IMG/VR virus record: IMGVR_UViG_3300033553_000140
Coordinates: 1 to 39,616 of that record
Reading direction: 5' to 3' (one strand)
Source: a virus
Length of the DNA: 39,616 bases
Part shown: positions 8,077-14,664 of the stretch, one piece after another
How positions within the stretch are numbered: the first letter of the stretch is position 1
How the letters are laid out: each line of letters begins with the position of its first letter
Translations under genes and position numbers: made by a program
Notes under the pieces: model-generated
Told to the model about the DNA's origin: nothing
Seen by the model: the letters and a program-made list of their open reading frames with translations, nothing else
Database searches by the model: none

Positions 8077-8104
8077 GCCCACACCTAATACGTGTGGGCT
8101 TTTT
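8077..8104 (+). terminator. Rho-independent terminator after major capsid gene
   Basis: GCCCACAC (8077-8084) and GTGTGGGC (8092-8099) form a perfect GC-rich 8-bp stem with a 7-base loop, followed by five T's. It is placed 18 bases after the capsid stop. Genes downstream are probably reached by read-through. Confidence 0.9.
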
Positions 8105-8120
8105 AATAATTGGGGATTAA

Positions 8121-8318
8121 ATGAGAGTTTCAGCATCACTAGTACCGACATATATAAAAGCCTCATCTCCAGATGAGTTAAGACTTTTTATCGTTAGATT
8201 AAACGCTATCACTGGCACCTACCGCGAGTATAACGTGATTAAAGACGGTAAAGTCTGGTACGCATGGTTTTACTGGGACGCTTTAGAAGAGTTACCCAAT
8301 TTAGGGGGTGACGCTTGA
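8121..8318 (+). CDS. Small hypothetical protein after capsid
   Basis: This 65-residue protein is not recognised. It begins at an ATG preceded by GGGGA. It contains an aromatic, beta-like centre (GTYREYNVIKDGKVWYAWFY), suggesting a compact beta fold. It has no membrane segment. The stop codon overlaps the TTG start of the next gene (TTGA). Position directly after the capsid suggests a structural or decoration role, without direct support. Confidence 0.7.
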   Translation: MRVSASLVPTYIKASSPDELRLFIVRLNAITGTYREYNVIKDGKVWYAWFYWDALEELPNLGGDA

Positions 8319-8767
8319 GTATGTCCCCAAACATTGACGATAGAGAATTAGTTAAGTTTAGAGACGCTACAGGTACTTTATCTAAAGTAGCCGTAGTAGT
8401 TGAACAAGACCCATCTAATCCTATCCCAGTAATACAATCAAACGGTACACCTTTCTTTTTTTCTAATGAAGAGGACACAGTACCGGCTACAAATGTTAAT
8501 TTAATTTCTAATCTTTACATCGGACCACTTGAGAGAAGAGTTATTTCCTTCGGAGTCTCTTGCCACATTGAGGGGATTGCATCTCTTTATGTAGACGGGG
8601 TCTTTAAGTATTCGGTGCGTACTAATCCTAGCACTTCAAATGCAGAGTTTTACTTTACACCTTACTTAGTAGTTACGGGTTTAATTGAAGTAGATTTTAA
8701 GGCTAGAGATAATTCTGCAGTAACTACAGTTTCAGCATTTATTCAAGGTACAGACATAACAATTTAA
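8315..8767 (+). CDS. Putative structural / capsid decoration protein
   Basis: This protein of about 150 residues is beta-rich (GPLERRVISFGVSCHIEG ... LYVDGVF ... FTPYLVVTG ... VDFKARD). Alternating hydrophobic strands like these resemble small phage surface or decoration proteins. The TTG at 8315 overlaps the previous stop, and AGGGGGTG at about 8302-8309 is correctly spaced for it. The ATG at 8321 is a possible alternative. The exact family is not recognised; location suggests a head-surface component. Confidence 0.65.
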   Translation: MSMSPNIDDRELVKFRDATGTLSKVAVVVEQDPSNPIPVIQSNGTPFFFSNEEDTVPATNVNLISNLYIGPLERRVISFGVSCHIEGIASLYVDGVFKYSVRTNPSTSNAEFYFTPYLVVTGLIEVDFKARDNSAVTTVSAFIQGTDITI

Positions 8768-8780
8768 ACGGAGTTAAATT

Positions 8781-9329
8781 ATGGCACACGTTAGAGAATC
8801 ATTTCCAGTTTTAGAGGACGCTATCACTAAAGAGGGGGTCGCATTACACTCATCTCAAAATGGGGACGCGAGCGCTGGTAAAGTCGGTCTTACGGCTTGG
8901 ACTTTTAAAGACAGTACAGGAAACCTAGTACACCCTACATTAACTACTGAGGGTAAAATTCAAGTAACTTCTGAGGGTGCCGGAATTCCTAAAGGAGCTA
9001 CGTCAAACGGAGAAGTAGTTGGGGCTTTAACTCTAACTAATATTTGTGAAGTGGCTCTTACAACCTCTAAAACTATGGGGAGAATTACAGTTTCAGGCTC
9101 ATGTTTTCGTGAGGCAATTTTCTATCTAATTCAAGTGAACGATACTACTGAAACAATTATTCACGCTTTTATTGTAGGCGCGGGAGCATATTCCCACACA
9201 GCCTCAAAGGGCGAGTATGAAATTGTATCGGGCTCTACAGGTACACAAAAATTAATTCTTAAGGCTAAAAATCTTAATAAAGCATCTGACTTTTTAGGGT
9301 CTTTCTCCGCTTTAGAATTTGCAGTTTAA
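8781..9329 (+). CDS. Putative structural protein
   Basis: This 182-residue Gly/Thr/Ser-rich beta protein is not assigned to a family. The N-terminus (VRESFPVLEDAITKEGVALH) is followed by repeated short strands. The C-terminus (LILKAKNLNKASDFLGSF) is typical of beta-sandwich virion proteins. The start is preceded by CGGAG. It lies in a run of five small beta-rich genes between capsid and connector genes, probably head decorations or head fibres. Confidence 0.65.
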   Translation: MAHVRESFPVLEDAITKEGVALHSSQNGDASAGKVGLTAWTFKDSTGNLVHPTLTTEGKIQVTSEGAGIPKGATSNGEVVGALTLTNICEVALTTSKTMGRITVSGSCFREAIFYLIQVNDTTETIIHAFIVGAGAYSHTASKGEYEIVSGSTGTQKLILKAKNLNKASDFLGSFSALEFAV

Positions 9330-9348
9330 TTAATATAGGTAGGTAAGT

Positions 9349-9681
9349 ATGTCCCACACAGCTCCCGAAATGGACACCCGAGACACACTCGGTAAAACAA
9401 TCCACTACGCTGGTAGTGTGGGACTTACTTCTGCTTTAGTGCCTCCGACTATCGGGGATAAATTGGGTAGTGTTATCGTTAGAAATCCCAATACAAACAA
9501 CATTAATACAACATTAAAAGTGGCATTTGATGGGGGTACTACATACATCACTCTTTCTAGAGGGGAGTTTGTAGCTTGGTACCCAAAAAATAATGCGAGC
9601 AATACTCCAATAACTCAGATTAGGATTTTAGGTAGCGTAGACGTAACCTATTACGAAATAATTATGGACTTTGAAGTATGA
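9349..9681 (+). CDS. Small structural protein
   Basis: This 110-residue beta-rich protein (VIVRNPNTNNINTTLKVAFD, then TYITLSRGEFVAWYPKN) looks like a small virion surface protein. It is preceded by GGTAGGTAAG. Its stop overlaps the next ATG (ATGA). The exact family is not recognised; the virion role is inferred from position and fold-like composition. Confidence 0.65.
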   Translation: MSHTAPEMDTRDTLGKTIHYAGSVGLTSALVPPTIGDKLGSVIVRNPNTNNINTTLKVAFDGGTTYITLSRGEFVAWYPKNNASNTPITQIRILGSVDVTYYEIIMDFEV

Positions 9682-10187
9682 CAATTTTATTCGGTAGAAC
9701 ACAACAGGCAATAGATACACCTTTCGAGCCGAATCGTAACCCCCAATGGAATGGAAACGTAGGACCCTCTGGACTAACATCTATTGAGTCCCAGTCTGCT
9801 ATTGAAGAGGCTTACTTTAGAGCTATAGCTAACGATAGATTTTTAGTCCTAGCTAGTTACGGAGGTAATGCCAATACTGGACGATATTTAGAATTTTTTC
9901 CCACCTCAGCCTCAGATATTTCACCTATTTTCTTATTATCCTCATCTAATATTTTACTTGTGACTTTCCAAACAAGTTCGGCTAATGCCACGGCTACATT
10001 AGGTCTTTTTGACTTAAACATTAGTTCGGTTACTCCAGTTTATTCTCTAGCCATAAATGGTAAGAGAGTGAGTGCTGTAGGAAACCCGCTAGCCACATTT
10101 TTATCTAATGCCCAGATAGCTATTCGAGTTACATCTGGCTCTATTAACACCCCAACTTTACAATTAACTTTAAGTGCTAATACATAG
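9678..10187 (+). CDS. Putative head-fibre or decoration protein
   Basis: This 169-residue protein contains the segment SIESQSAIEEAYFR, like the 'xxQSAIxEA' trimerisation-type motif often found in phage fibre or head-fibre proteins. A beta domain follows (SYGGNANTGRYLEFF, then YSLAINGKRVSAVG). It is coupled to the preceding gene (ATGA). Assignment as a fibre-like surface protein is moderate. Confidence 0.6.
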   Translation: MTILFGRTQQAIDTPFEPNRNPQWNGNVGPSGLTSIESQSAIEEAYFRAIANDRFLVLASYGGNANTGRYLEFFPTSASDISPIFLLSSSNILLVTFQTSSANATATLGLFDLNISSVTPVYSLAINGKRVSAVGNPLATFLSNAQIAIRVTSGSINTPTLQLTLSANT

Positions 10188-10194
10188 GTAGTTT

Positions 10195-10842
10195 ATGAAT
10201 AAAAGAATTAAGAATATAGACACTGTAGCTCACTCATGGGGCGGGGTATATTTAGAGCCGAATACATTTTACGACTGTCAAACTCAGACAGAAGTAAACA
10301 TGTTTTTCTCTAGTGATAGTTTTCTAACTGCACTTACTGAAGGTAAAGCACAAGTTTTTGTTTCAGAGAGTTTAATCGCAGGTGTAGCCAATTCAATTAA
10401 AGCCTTAAGCACTACTGCTAATTTAGATGGGGACGGAAATACTTTAGTTAAAAATATACCCTTCTCATCTAAGACACTAAACGGTAAAGCTATTTTTAAA
10501 AGAATACACGGAGTACAAAATCAAAATACAATAGGATTAAATACTATTGAGTTTTTAATACCCTACCTATTTTGCAAAATAACTGGGGTAGAAGTAGTCG
10601 GGGGGTTTGTCGGGGATATAGTAGATTTTGAAGTTTACGATACACCTACAGGGGCAATCTCAGGCTACCCAAATGTAAAACTTAATCAATTCGGTTTCTC
10701 GGTATGTATTGCTAAAGACTTTTATTCCCATACTTCTGAGTATGAGAGTGACTTACCTCAAAATATAAAGCTAGTTGTTAAATATACAGCTACTACAGCT
10801 AATTTAGCGGGTATTAACTTTATTCTCAATGAGGTTAAATAA
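10195..10842 (+). CDS. Hypothetical structural protein
   Basis: This 215-residue protein is not recognised. The N-terminal part (NIDTVAHSWGGVYLEPNTFY) resembles a short carbohydrate- or head-surface beta module. The rest is strand-rich with Asn/Gly turns. GGTAG precedes the start, and the stop overlaps the next start (TAATG). It is probably a further virion surface protein. Confidence 0.6.
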   Translation: MNKRIKNIDTVAHSWGGVYLEPNTFYDCQTQTEVNMFFSSDSFLTALTEGKAQVFVSESLIAGVANSIKALSTTANLDGDGNTLVKNIPFSSKTLNGKAIFKRIHGVQNQNTIGLNTIEFLIPYLFCKITGVEVVGGFVGDIVDFEVYDTPTGAISGYPNVKLNQFGFSVCIAKDFYSHTSEYESDLPQNIKLVVKYTATTANLAGINFILNEVK

Positions 10843-11291
10843 TGGTCATTATAGCTACCAGTAAGCCAAACAAATGGAAAATAGGCTCCTACTTGATAAT
10901 GGTATATCAGAAAACTAACTTCTCTCACGTTTTAATTGTAAAAGAGGGTGTGGTTTACGAGGCATCTCATGGTGACACTCATTCAATCCCATTTGAGTTA
11001 TGGAAAATAAATAACGAGGTAGTAAACCTCTATCTTATCCCTGATTCTAAAGTCGATTTAGATTACGTTGAGGCAATGGTTACTGAGGATATTAGTTATG
11101 GGTTTATGCAAATAATTAGAATAGCCATAAAGTATTTTTTCGGTTTAACTATTAATAAGAATAACGGGAATGCTAGACTAATTTGCTCAGAATATATTGG
11201 TAGAGCACTTAGGTTAGACTGGGTTAATGATTATACAAGCCCTAAAGAAATAGACGACTATTTAAAAAATTTAAGGTTAACAGATGAATAA
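10842..11291 (+). CDS. Permuted papain-like (YiiX/NlpC-P60 type) amidase, virion-associated
   Basis: This 149-residue enzyme candidate probably hydrolyses peptide or amide bonds, possibly in peptidoglycan. A His lies at position 29 in FSHVLIV, followed by YEASHGDTHSIP. A Cys lies at 115 in LICSEYIGRA. His before Cys is the permuted order of YiiX-like papain-fold amidases ('ICSE' around the nucleophile), the reverse of classic NlpC/P60. It is embedded between head and connector genes and coupled on both sides, so it could be packaged in the virion and act during DNA entry. The catalytic role is inferred from motif order. Confidence 0.65.
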   Translation: MVIIATSKPNKWKIGSYLIMVYQKTNFSHVLIVKEGVVYEASHGDTHSIPFELWKINNEVVNLYLIPDSKVDLDYVEAMVTEDISYGFMQIIRIAIKYFFGLTINKNNGNARLICSEYIGRALRLDWVNDYTSPKEIDDYLKNLRLTDE

Positions 11292-12093
11292 ATTAAAAGT
11301 CCTCTACAATTTAACAGACATTACAAACGAAGTAGAAAACTACTTAGTAGACACCTATCCTCTAACTCTCCTAGCTGGAGATGAAATTAATGTAGGATAT
11401 TATAAACCTATTAATTCTTTATTTTTAGAATTGAATACGGCTAATACTAATACATCTAATACTAAGGTGTATTATTATAACGGTACATCTTATGTAACGA
11501 CTGTTATCTCAGATGAAACAAGAGGGTTAATTAGAAGTGGTTTCATTTCTTGGGATAGAAACTTAACTAACGACTCAGAAAGTATAATTGGTACTGAAAC
11601 AATGTACTGGTATAAAATAAAAGTAGACGCTGACACCTCTGCAATGGTTTTAGCGGGACTAAATTTAGTATTTAGCTCGGACTCAGACTTAACAGAAGAG
11701 TACCCGTCAATTATGGAAATGTTACCAGAAGGTAAACAATCATTCATCGGGTTTCAAGTCGCTAGTAGAAAGGATATTATCAGCTATTTTAAAGCACAGG
11801 GTAAGTTAATTTCCTCAGGTAAAGCAGAGCTATCTACTAAACTTGTAGACCAATTCGACCTATTAAATTATGAAGAGGTTAGAGATGCATCTAGATTTTT
11901 AACCCTATCTAAAATATTTTATTGGTTATCTGATAGCGTAGACGATAAGTGGCAACAAAAAGCTAAGATGTTTGAGTCTAAATATGGTGACAAGATTTCC
12001 CTTGTTAATTTATCACTAGATAAAAATGATGATGGTAAAGCAGAAAACAATGAGGTCAATGCTATCCAATTTGTAACAATAGTAAGGCAATAA
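11284..12093 (+). CDS. Putative head-tail connector protein
   Basis: This 269-residue protein appears to have two parts. The N-terminal beta-rich part (residues 1-140) resembles a virion surface domain. The helical C-terminal part (from about residue 170, including RFLTLSKIFYWLSDSVDD, then KAKMFESKYGDK) resembles gp6-like adaptor proteins that form the head-tail connector ring. It overlaps the amidase gene by 8 bases. The connector function is inferred from this helical region and the position just before the tail-terminator-like gene. Confidence 0.5.
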   Translation: MNKLKVLYNLTDITNEVENYLVDTYPLTLLAGDEINVGYYKPINSLFLELNTANTNTSNTKVYYYNGTSYVTTVISDETRGLIRSGFISWDRNLTNDSESIIGTETMYWYKIKVDADTSAMVLAGLNLVFSSDSDLTEEYPSIMEMLPEGKQSFIGFQVASRKDIISYFKAQGKLISSGKAELSTKLVDQFDLLNYEEVRDASRFLTLSKIFYWLSDSVDDKWQQKAKMFESKYGDKISLVNLSLDKNDDGKAENNEVNAIQFVTIVRQ

Positions 12094-12546
12094 ATGGCTA
12101 TAGTTTCAGAAATATTAACGGCAATGGACGCTAAAATAGTAGCGACTATTCCAACATATACTAAGTCTAAGTTTAATTACTTTTTAGAAAAAAATAATAG
12201 ATTAACGTCAAGAAAGATTTATGCTCTAAGACCTAATACGGGAAAGAGTGTAGTAGGTACAACTTTAAGTGCCACGTTTGACCAAGATTTTGAAGTCGTC
12301 TTATCTGACATTTATATAGATAAAAATGATAGTGATAAAGACCTAGGAGAGAGAATTATTTCTCTCCATACAGACGTTGAAACTCTCTACTTAGAACTTT
12401 TTCAGAAGAGATTAAACCTCACATCTGCTCAGGTTTTATTGGTTAGTTTAGTAGATTTATCTAATCCAGAAATAGATACCGACAATAGTACTGTGAGCAT
12501 CACAGCTACATTTAGCATCAAATATAGAAGTCAAATAACGATTTAG
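12094..12546 (+). CDS. Putative tail terminator / minor tail protein
   Basis: This 150-residue protein starts directly after the preceding stop. It has an N-terminal helix (VSEILTAMDAKIVATIP), a central beta region and a C-terminal strand (VSITATFSIKYRSQI). That is the size and alpha/beta order of gpU-like tail terminators, which cap the tail tube before it joins the head. It lies immediately before the tail tube gene, where such genes usually lie. The sequence itself is not diagnostic. Confidence 0.55.
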   Translation: MAIVSEILTAMDAKIVATIPTYTKSKFNYFLEKNNRLTSRKIYALRPNTGKSVVGTTLSATFDQDFEVVLSDIYIDKNDSDKDLGERIISLHTDVETLYLELFQKRLNLTSAQVLLVSLVDLSNPEIDTDNSTVSITATFSIKYRSQITI

Positions 12547-12556
12547 GAGGATACTT

Positions 12557-13723
12557 ATGAGTATTGGTTTAATTAAAGGTAATTCAAGCGTATTTATTAA
12601 AGAAGAAATTACAGAGGGTATTTTCGTAGCTCCAGCGAGTGTTAATGATGCTCTACAAGTTCTTTCAGACGGTGTAGGGTTCGAGTACACGCGCGCAGAA
12701 ATCGAAAGAAATATTCTTAGCTCAACTATTGAAGTTGAAGCGTCTCGTGTAGGTTTGCCCAGTATCTCGGGTACAATCCCCACTGAACTTACAGCATCTA
12801 GTATCGCGGGTAATGCACCTAAGACAGATGTACTTTATAAATCTCTATTGGGCGGGAAACATCAATTAACTTCACAAGTAATTACGGGTGCGGGTCACAC
12901 TACTACTAGAATCTTTATGGTTAGCTCAGGCGAATTACTATTTAAAAAAGGAATGGTAGTTAAGTTTTTAATCGCTGGTGCTCATGTAATGAGACCCGTA
13001 GGAGCTATTGGCTCAGGGTATATTGATTTAGCTATCGCTTTAGCATCTGCTCCAGCGGATAACGTAGTAATTGAAAAAGCTACTACATATTTCCAACAAG
13101 ACGGTGCACCTACTTTCTCGGCTACTCACTACATGGGTGGACAAATTGAAGAACAAGTAGCAGGGTTAAGAGCTATCTCTTGTTCACTAGAGGGCTGGGA
13201 GACAGCATCTACAGCATCTACAAGTTTTACAGTAGAGGGTTTATCCCTAGAAAGATCGGTAGGTGCTCCAGCATTTACACCTAACTTCTCAGGTGACGCT
13301 CTACCACCAGTATTACTCGGAGCCTGTATTTTCTTAAACGGTGTTTCAGTACCATACTCAACATTTTCCCTATCTATGGAAAATAAAAAATCAGAAATTC
13401 TATCGATATGTGCAGACCAAGGTAAACTGGGCTCTAGATTTACTCAATTTGCCGTAACGGGTGAGATTAATCCATATATGTCTGACTCAGACGTAGCTAA
13501 GTTTGACTTGTTCAATCTTAACGATGATATGTCGGTTTTCGGGTACGCATATAACCCTACGGCTGTAGCTGGAGAGTTTAAAGAGGCTGTAGCTTTCTAC
13601 TTACCTCAAACTAAAATCACAGCTATCCCAAGTGGGGACCAAGACGATGTATTGACCGACAATGTCGCTTTCAAGTCTTATCGTAAAGACGGTGGGGACT
13701 CTGTATTCTTGTCGTTCATCTAA
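12557..13723 (+). CDS. Major tail (tube) protein
   Basis: This 388-residue protein is the likely tail tube subunit. It starts with a short strand and a conserved-looking loop (GIFVAPASVNDALQVL), as in siphovirus tube proteins. A Gly/Thr-rich beta region follows, with an Ig-like or second beta domain in the C-terminal half (about residues 230-388). The start has an optimal AGGAGG. The gene is immediately followed by two hairpins, one with a T-run, as expected for an abundant product. It lies before the chaperone pair and tape measure, the standard order. Confidence 0.8.
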   Translation: MSIGLIKGNSSVFIKEEITEGIFVAPASVNDALQVLSDGVGFEYTRAEIERNILSSTIEVEASRVGLPSISGTIPTELTASSIAGNAPKTDVLYKSLLGGKHQLTSQVITGAGHTTTRIFMVSSGELLFKKGMVVKFLIAGAHVMRPVGAIGSGYIDLAIALASAPADNVVIEKATTYFQQDGAPTFSATHYMGGQIEEQVAGLRAISCSLEGWETASTASTSFTVEGLSLERSVGAPAFTPNFSGDALPPVLLGACIFLNGVSVPYSTFSLSMENKKSEILSICADQGKLGSRFTQFAVTGEINPYMSDSDVAKFDLFNLNDDMSVFGYAYNPTAVAGEFKEAVAFYLPQTKITAIPSGDQDDVLTDNVAFKSYRKDGGDSVFLSFI

Positions 13724-13726
13724 TCT

Positions 13727-13750
13727 AGGCTAACGAAGGATTGTTAGCCT
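13727..13750 (+). other. Hairpin (8-bp stem) after tail tube gene
   Basis: AGGCTAAC (13727-13734) pairs with GTTAGCCT (13743-13750) over an 8-base loop. It is followed by a mixed pyrimidine stretch and not a clean T-run. It could aid termination together with the next hairpin or protect the 3' end of the tail tube message. Confidence 0.6.
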
Positions 13751-13770
13751 TGTCTCTTCTCCTAGAGATT

Positions 13771-13801
13771 GAAAAGCCTCATTAATTTGGGGCTTTTCTT
13801 T
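13771..13801 (+). terminator. Rho-independent terminator after tail tube gene
   Basis: GAAAAGCC (13771-13778) pairs with GGCTTTTC (13791-13798), extended inward by CC/GG-type pairs, and is followed by T-rich sequence. It separates the head and tail-tube genes from the chaperone and tape-measure genes. Confidence 0.8.
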
Positions 13802-13849
13802 ATGATAACTTTTACCTTAGAATAATATAAAAAATCTAGGAGGGTTTAA

Positions 13850-14230
13850 ATGAAAGTATTAAGAGTAACAGATAGAATTTCAGTAAAAGAAAACGGAGTA
13901 GAGTTTATCGTTAGCCCACTTACTCACGGGCAAAAAATGGAAATCTCGGACTGTTTGAAAGTTAAAGCGGGTCAAGAGACCGTAGACTACCAAAAAACGG
14001 CTATGCTTACTTTAAAGTTCACTATTAAAGAAGTTCACGGGCTAACTAACTACGATGAAACGCCCTACCAATTGGAATTTAAAGATGACTACCTTACAGA
14101 TAATTGTGTAAGTGAGTTAATGGGGGCATTGGCTCAGACTCAACTATTTCCAGCGGTAAATCTAGCCCTAGCTAATCAATTTGAAACTGGTTTAGAGGGA
14201 GTAGAGATCGGGGTAGTAGCAAAAAAGTAG
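13850..14230 (+). CDS. Tail assembly chaperone, short form (lambda gpG analogue)
   Basis: This 126-residue protein is the product of normal termination at the TAG at 14228. It is the likely abundant chaperone that coats the tape measure during tail assembly. It begins after AGGAGGG. Residues 1-40 are strand-rich (RISVKENGVEFIVSPLTHG) and the rest helical. The last codons are GCA AAA AAG, an in-frame slippery heptamer immediately before the stop. Size, place between tail tube and tape measure, and the slip site all match the G/GT system. Confidence 0.85.
   Translation: MKVLRVTDRISVKENGVEFIVSPLTHGQKMEISDCLKVKAGQETVDYQKTAMLTLKFTIKEVHGLTNYDETPYQLEFKDDYLTDNCVSELMGALAQTQLFPAVNLALANQFETGLEGVEIGVVAKK
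14221..14227 (+). other. Programmed -1 ribosomal frameshift site A-AAA-AAG
   Basis: The heptamer is in the right register: zero-frame codons are GCA AAA AAG TAG. After a -1 slip the next codon is GTA at 14227, and that frame stays open to 14664. A GAGGGAG (14195-14201) and a GGGG (14210-14213) upstream could act as internal Shine-Dalgarno stimulators. No strong downstream hairpin is obvious. Confidence 0.85.
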
Positions 14231-14664
14231 ATTCCTTTCTTGAATTACTATTACATCGAATAGATGAAATTAGTTCACTACAGGCAATTGACCAAGTCGA
14301 CATATTAGCTACATTTAACGTGCTACACGATGCCACTTACCAATGTAACCAATGTACTAAGAGATTGCCTAAAGTAGACCGTGATTTAAGAAAGGGCTGT
14401 AGTAAATCTCTAGATAAACCTTTTTCTTCGTGGAGAGATTTAATCAAGTTTAGAAAGTGTCCAGCTAACTTTTTTAGTCCCTATTGGGCATCTACTATTG
14501 ATAATTTTCGACAATACCAGAACGGCTTGTTACCATTTAAAGGTAGTTTACTTGATCAGCCGAATAAAGTCATTGAGGCTTACAGCTTTATAGAGACTCT
14601 AAAAGTTGAATATGAGAATGAAGTTCATGCTAAACAAATGAAAGCAATGAAAAGGAAGAAATAA
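14227..14664 (+). CDS. Tail assembly chaperone T extension, made by -1 frameshift (lambda gpT analogue)
   Basis: This frame is open from the slip point to 14664 and adds 145 residues to the 126 of the short form, giving a 271-residue fusion. A GTG at 14320 exists inside but has no clear Shine-Dalgarno, so the frameshift is the better explanation for expression and fills the otherwise empty 89 bases after the G stop. The extension carries a Cys-rich segment (CNQCTKRL, then KGCSK and RKCPAN) and a Lys-rich C-terminus. In lambda the GT form links the chaperone complex to the tail tube. The stop is followed directly by the tape measure ATG. Confidence 0.8.
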   Translation, partial: VDSFLELLLHRIDEISSLQAIDQVDILATFNVLHDATYQCNQCTKRLPKVDRDLRKGCSKSLDKPFSSWRDLIKFRKCPANFFSPYWASTIDNFRQYQNGLLPFKGSLLDQPNKVIEAYSFIETLKVEYENEVHAKQMKAMKRKK

